From: Dehalococcoidia bacterium
GTDB lineage: Bacteria; Chloroflexota; Dehalococcoidia; SAR202; UBA826
Direction: 5' to 3'
Assembly (NCBI GenBank): GCA_012965485.1
Contig: DTSF01000352.1
Location: 1-14,930, forward strand
Length of the DNA: 14,930 bases
Of the stretch, positions 14,576 through 14,930 are shown in pieces. A program made the position numbers and the translations under genes. The notes below the pieces were generated by a model. The model was not told the DNA's origin. It did not search any database and worked only from the letters and a program-made list of their open reading frames with translations. Numbering within the stretch: the first letter of the stretch is position 1; every line of letters begins with the position of its first letter.

Positions 14576-14930
14576 CTAAGTTTGGCTCAATGTAGCCTGG
14601 GGAATTCCTGTCCGGTAAATTTTTCTCAACGATATTATGAACCAACTCATGAAAACACAGGCTATAAATAAAATTCCGCCTATCGTTAACATAGTGTCTG
14701 CCGGAAGAAGAACTCTTGATCCAACAATTAAATCGAGTCGTAGGAAAGATAGATCGGACATAGCGCCGTTGGCTAAATTCATTGAAGCCATTATCCCACC
14801 TATGTGGACTGAATAGACTGCTCCCACCCGCCCTCTAACTGAGTCGTCAGTTGCCATTTGAATCATGGTATGGGTAAGGGTCATATACCCCGCTTGTGAT
14901 GCTCCCATTAGAGCCGCGCTTCCAATGGCC
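14576..14930 (-). CDS. MFS transporter, C-terminal part (5' end beyond the window)
   Basis: The frame runs open to the right edge, so this is the last 117 or so residues of a longer protein; the Met at 14906-14908 is internal. QMATDDSVRGRVGAVYSVHIGG is the MFS pattern seen in MFS_1/MFS_3 exporters (Q....d..RGRV...y), and it sits between hydrophobic segments. Another membrane span, MLTIGGILFIACVFMSWFII, precedes a short cytoplasmic tail. The substrate is unknown. It converges on the PfkB-like gene with 20 bases between the stops. Confidence 0.82.
   Translation of the reverse strand, partial: AIGSAALMGASQAGYMTLTHTMIQMATDDSVRGRVGAVYSVHIGGIMASMNLANGAMSDLSFLRLDLIVGSRVLLPADTMLTIGGILFIACVFMSWFIISLRKIYRTGIPQATLSQT

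Overview
The window looks like a bacterial chromosome segment: moderately AT-rich, densely packed, short intergenic gaps, housekeeping genes mixed with catabolic and transport genes. No phage, insertion sequence, plasmid or CRISPR signature is visible. The gene set (LLM-class flavin oxidoreductase, F420-type PPOX protein, orphan amidohydrolase, glutaryl-CoA-dehydrogenase-like enzyme, duplicated small alpha/beta-barrel protein, UMF1 transporter) resembles marine Chloroflexota such as the SAR202 group. That assignment is a gestalt inference, not a demonstrated one.

Layout from left to right. A partial MidA/NDUFAF7-like methyltransferase (+) meets a minus-strand cluster tail to tail. The cluster, in transcription order, is an LLM oxidoreductase, a peroxiredoxin and a TrmI-type tRNA methyltransferase. 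The peroxiredoxin is the key observation. It is open from a well-placed ATG with a Shine-Dalgarno at 1572 down to TAA at 1114, except for one in-frame TGA at 1438-1440. That TGA lies exactly where the peroxidatic cysteine of the TxxC motif should be, and a long hairpin follows it. I read it as a selenocysteine peroxiredoxin that ordinary gene calling would truncate to its last 99 residues.

Divergent from this cluster is an amidohydrolase (+). A minus-strand block follows: tRNA-Thr(CGT), the translational GTPase TypA/BipA, and an F420-type PPOX protein. The PPOX start codon and Shine-Dalgarno are separated from its body by a one-base frameshift in a run of eight A. Then come a glycerophosphodiester phosphodiesterase (+), a UMF1/Atg22-like MFS transporter with a large extracytoplasmic insertion (-), a glutaryl-CoA-dehydrogenase-like acyl-CoA dehydrogenase (+), and a minus-strand run of an EamA transporter, a duplicated NEWYN-motif protein, a small unknown ORF and a membrane-anchored alpha/beta hydrolase. 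A PfkB-fold protein lacking the catalytic aspartate (+) and the C-terminal part of an MFS transporter (-, running off the right edge) close the window.

How the genes work together: the LLM enzyme, the Sec-peroxiredoxin and the tRNA methyltransferase probably share a transcript, as do TypA and the PPOX protein. The other genes look like independent one- or two-gene units. No gene for selenocysteine synthesis or insertion is in view, so that machinery must lie elsewhere in the genome if the reading is right.
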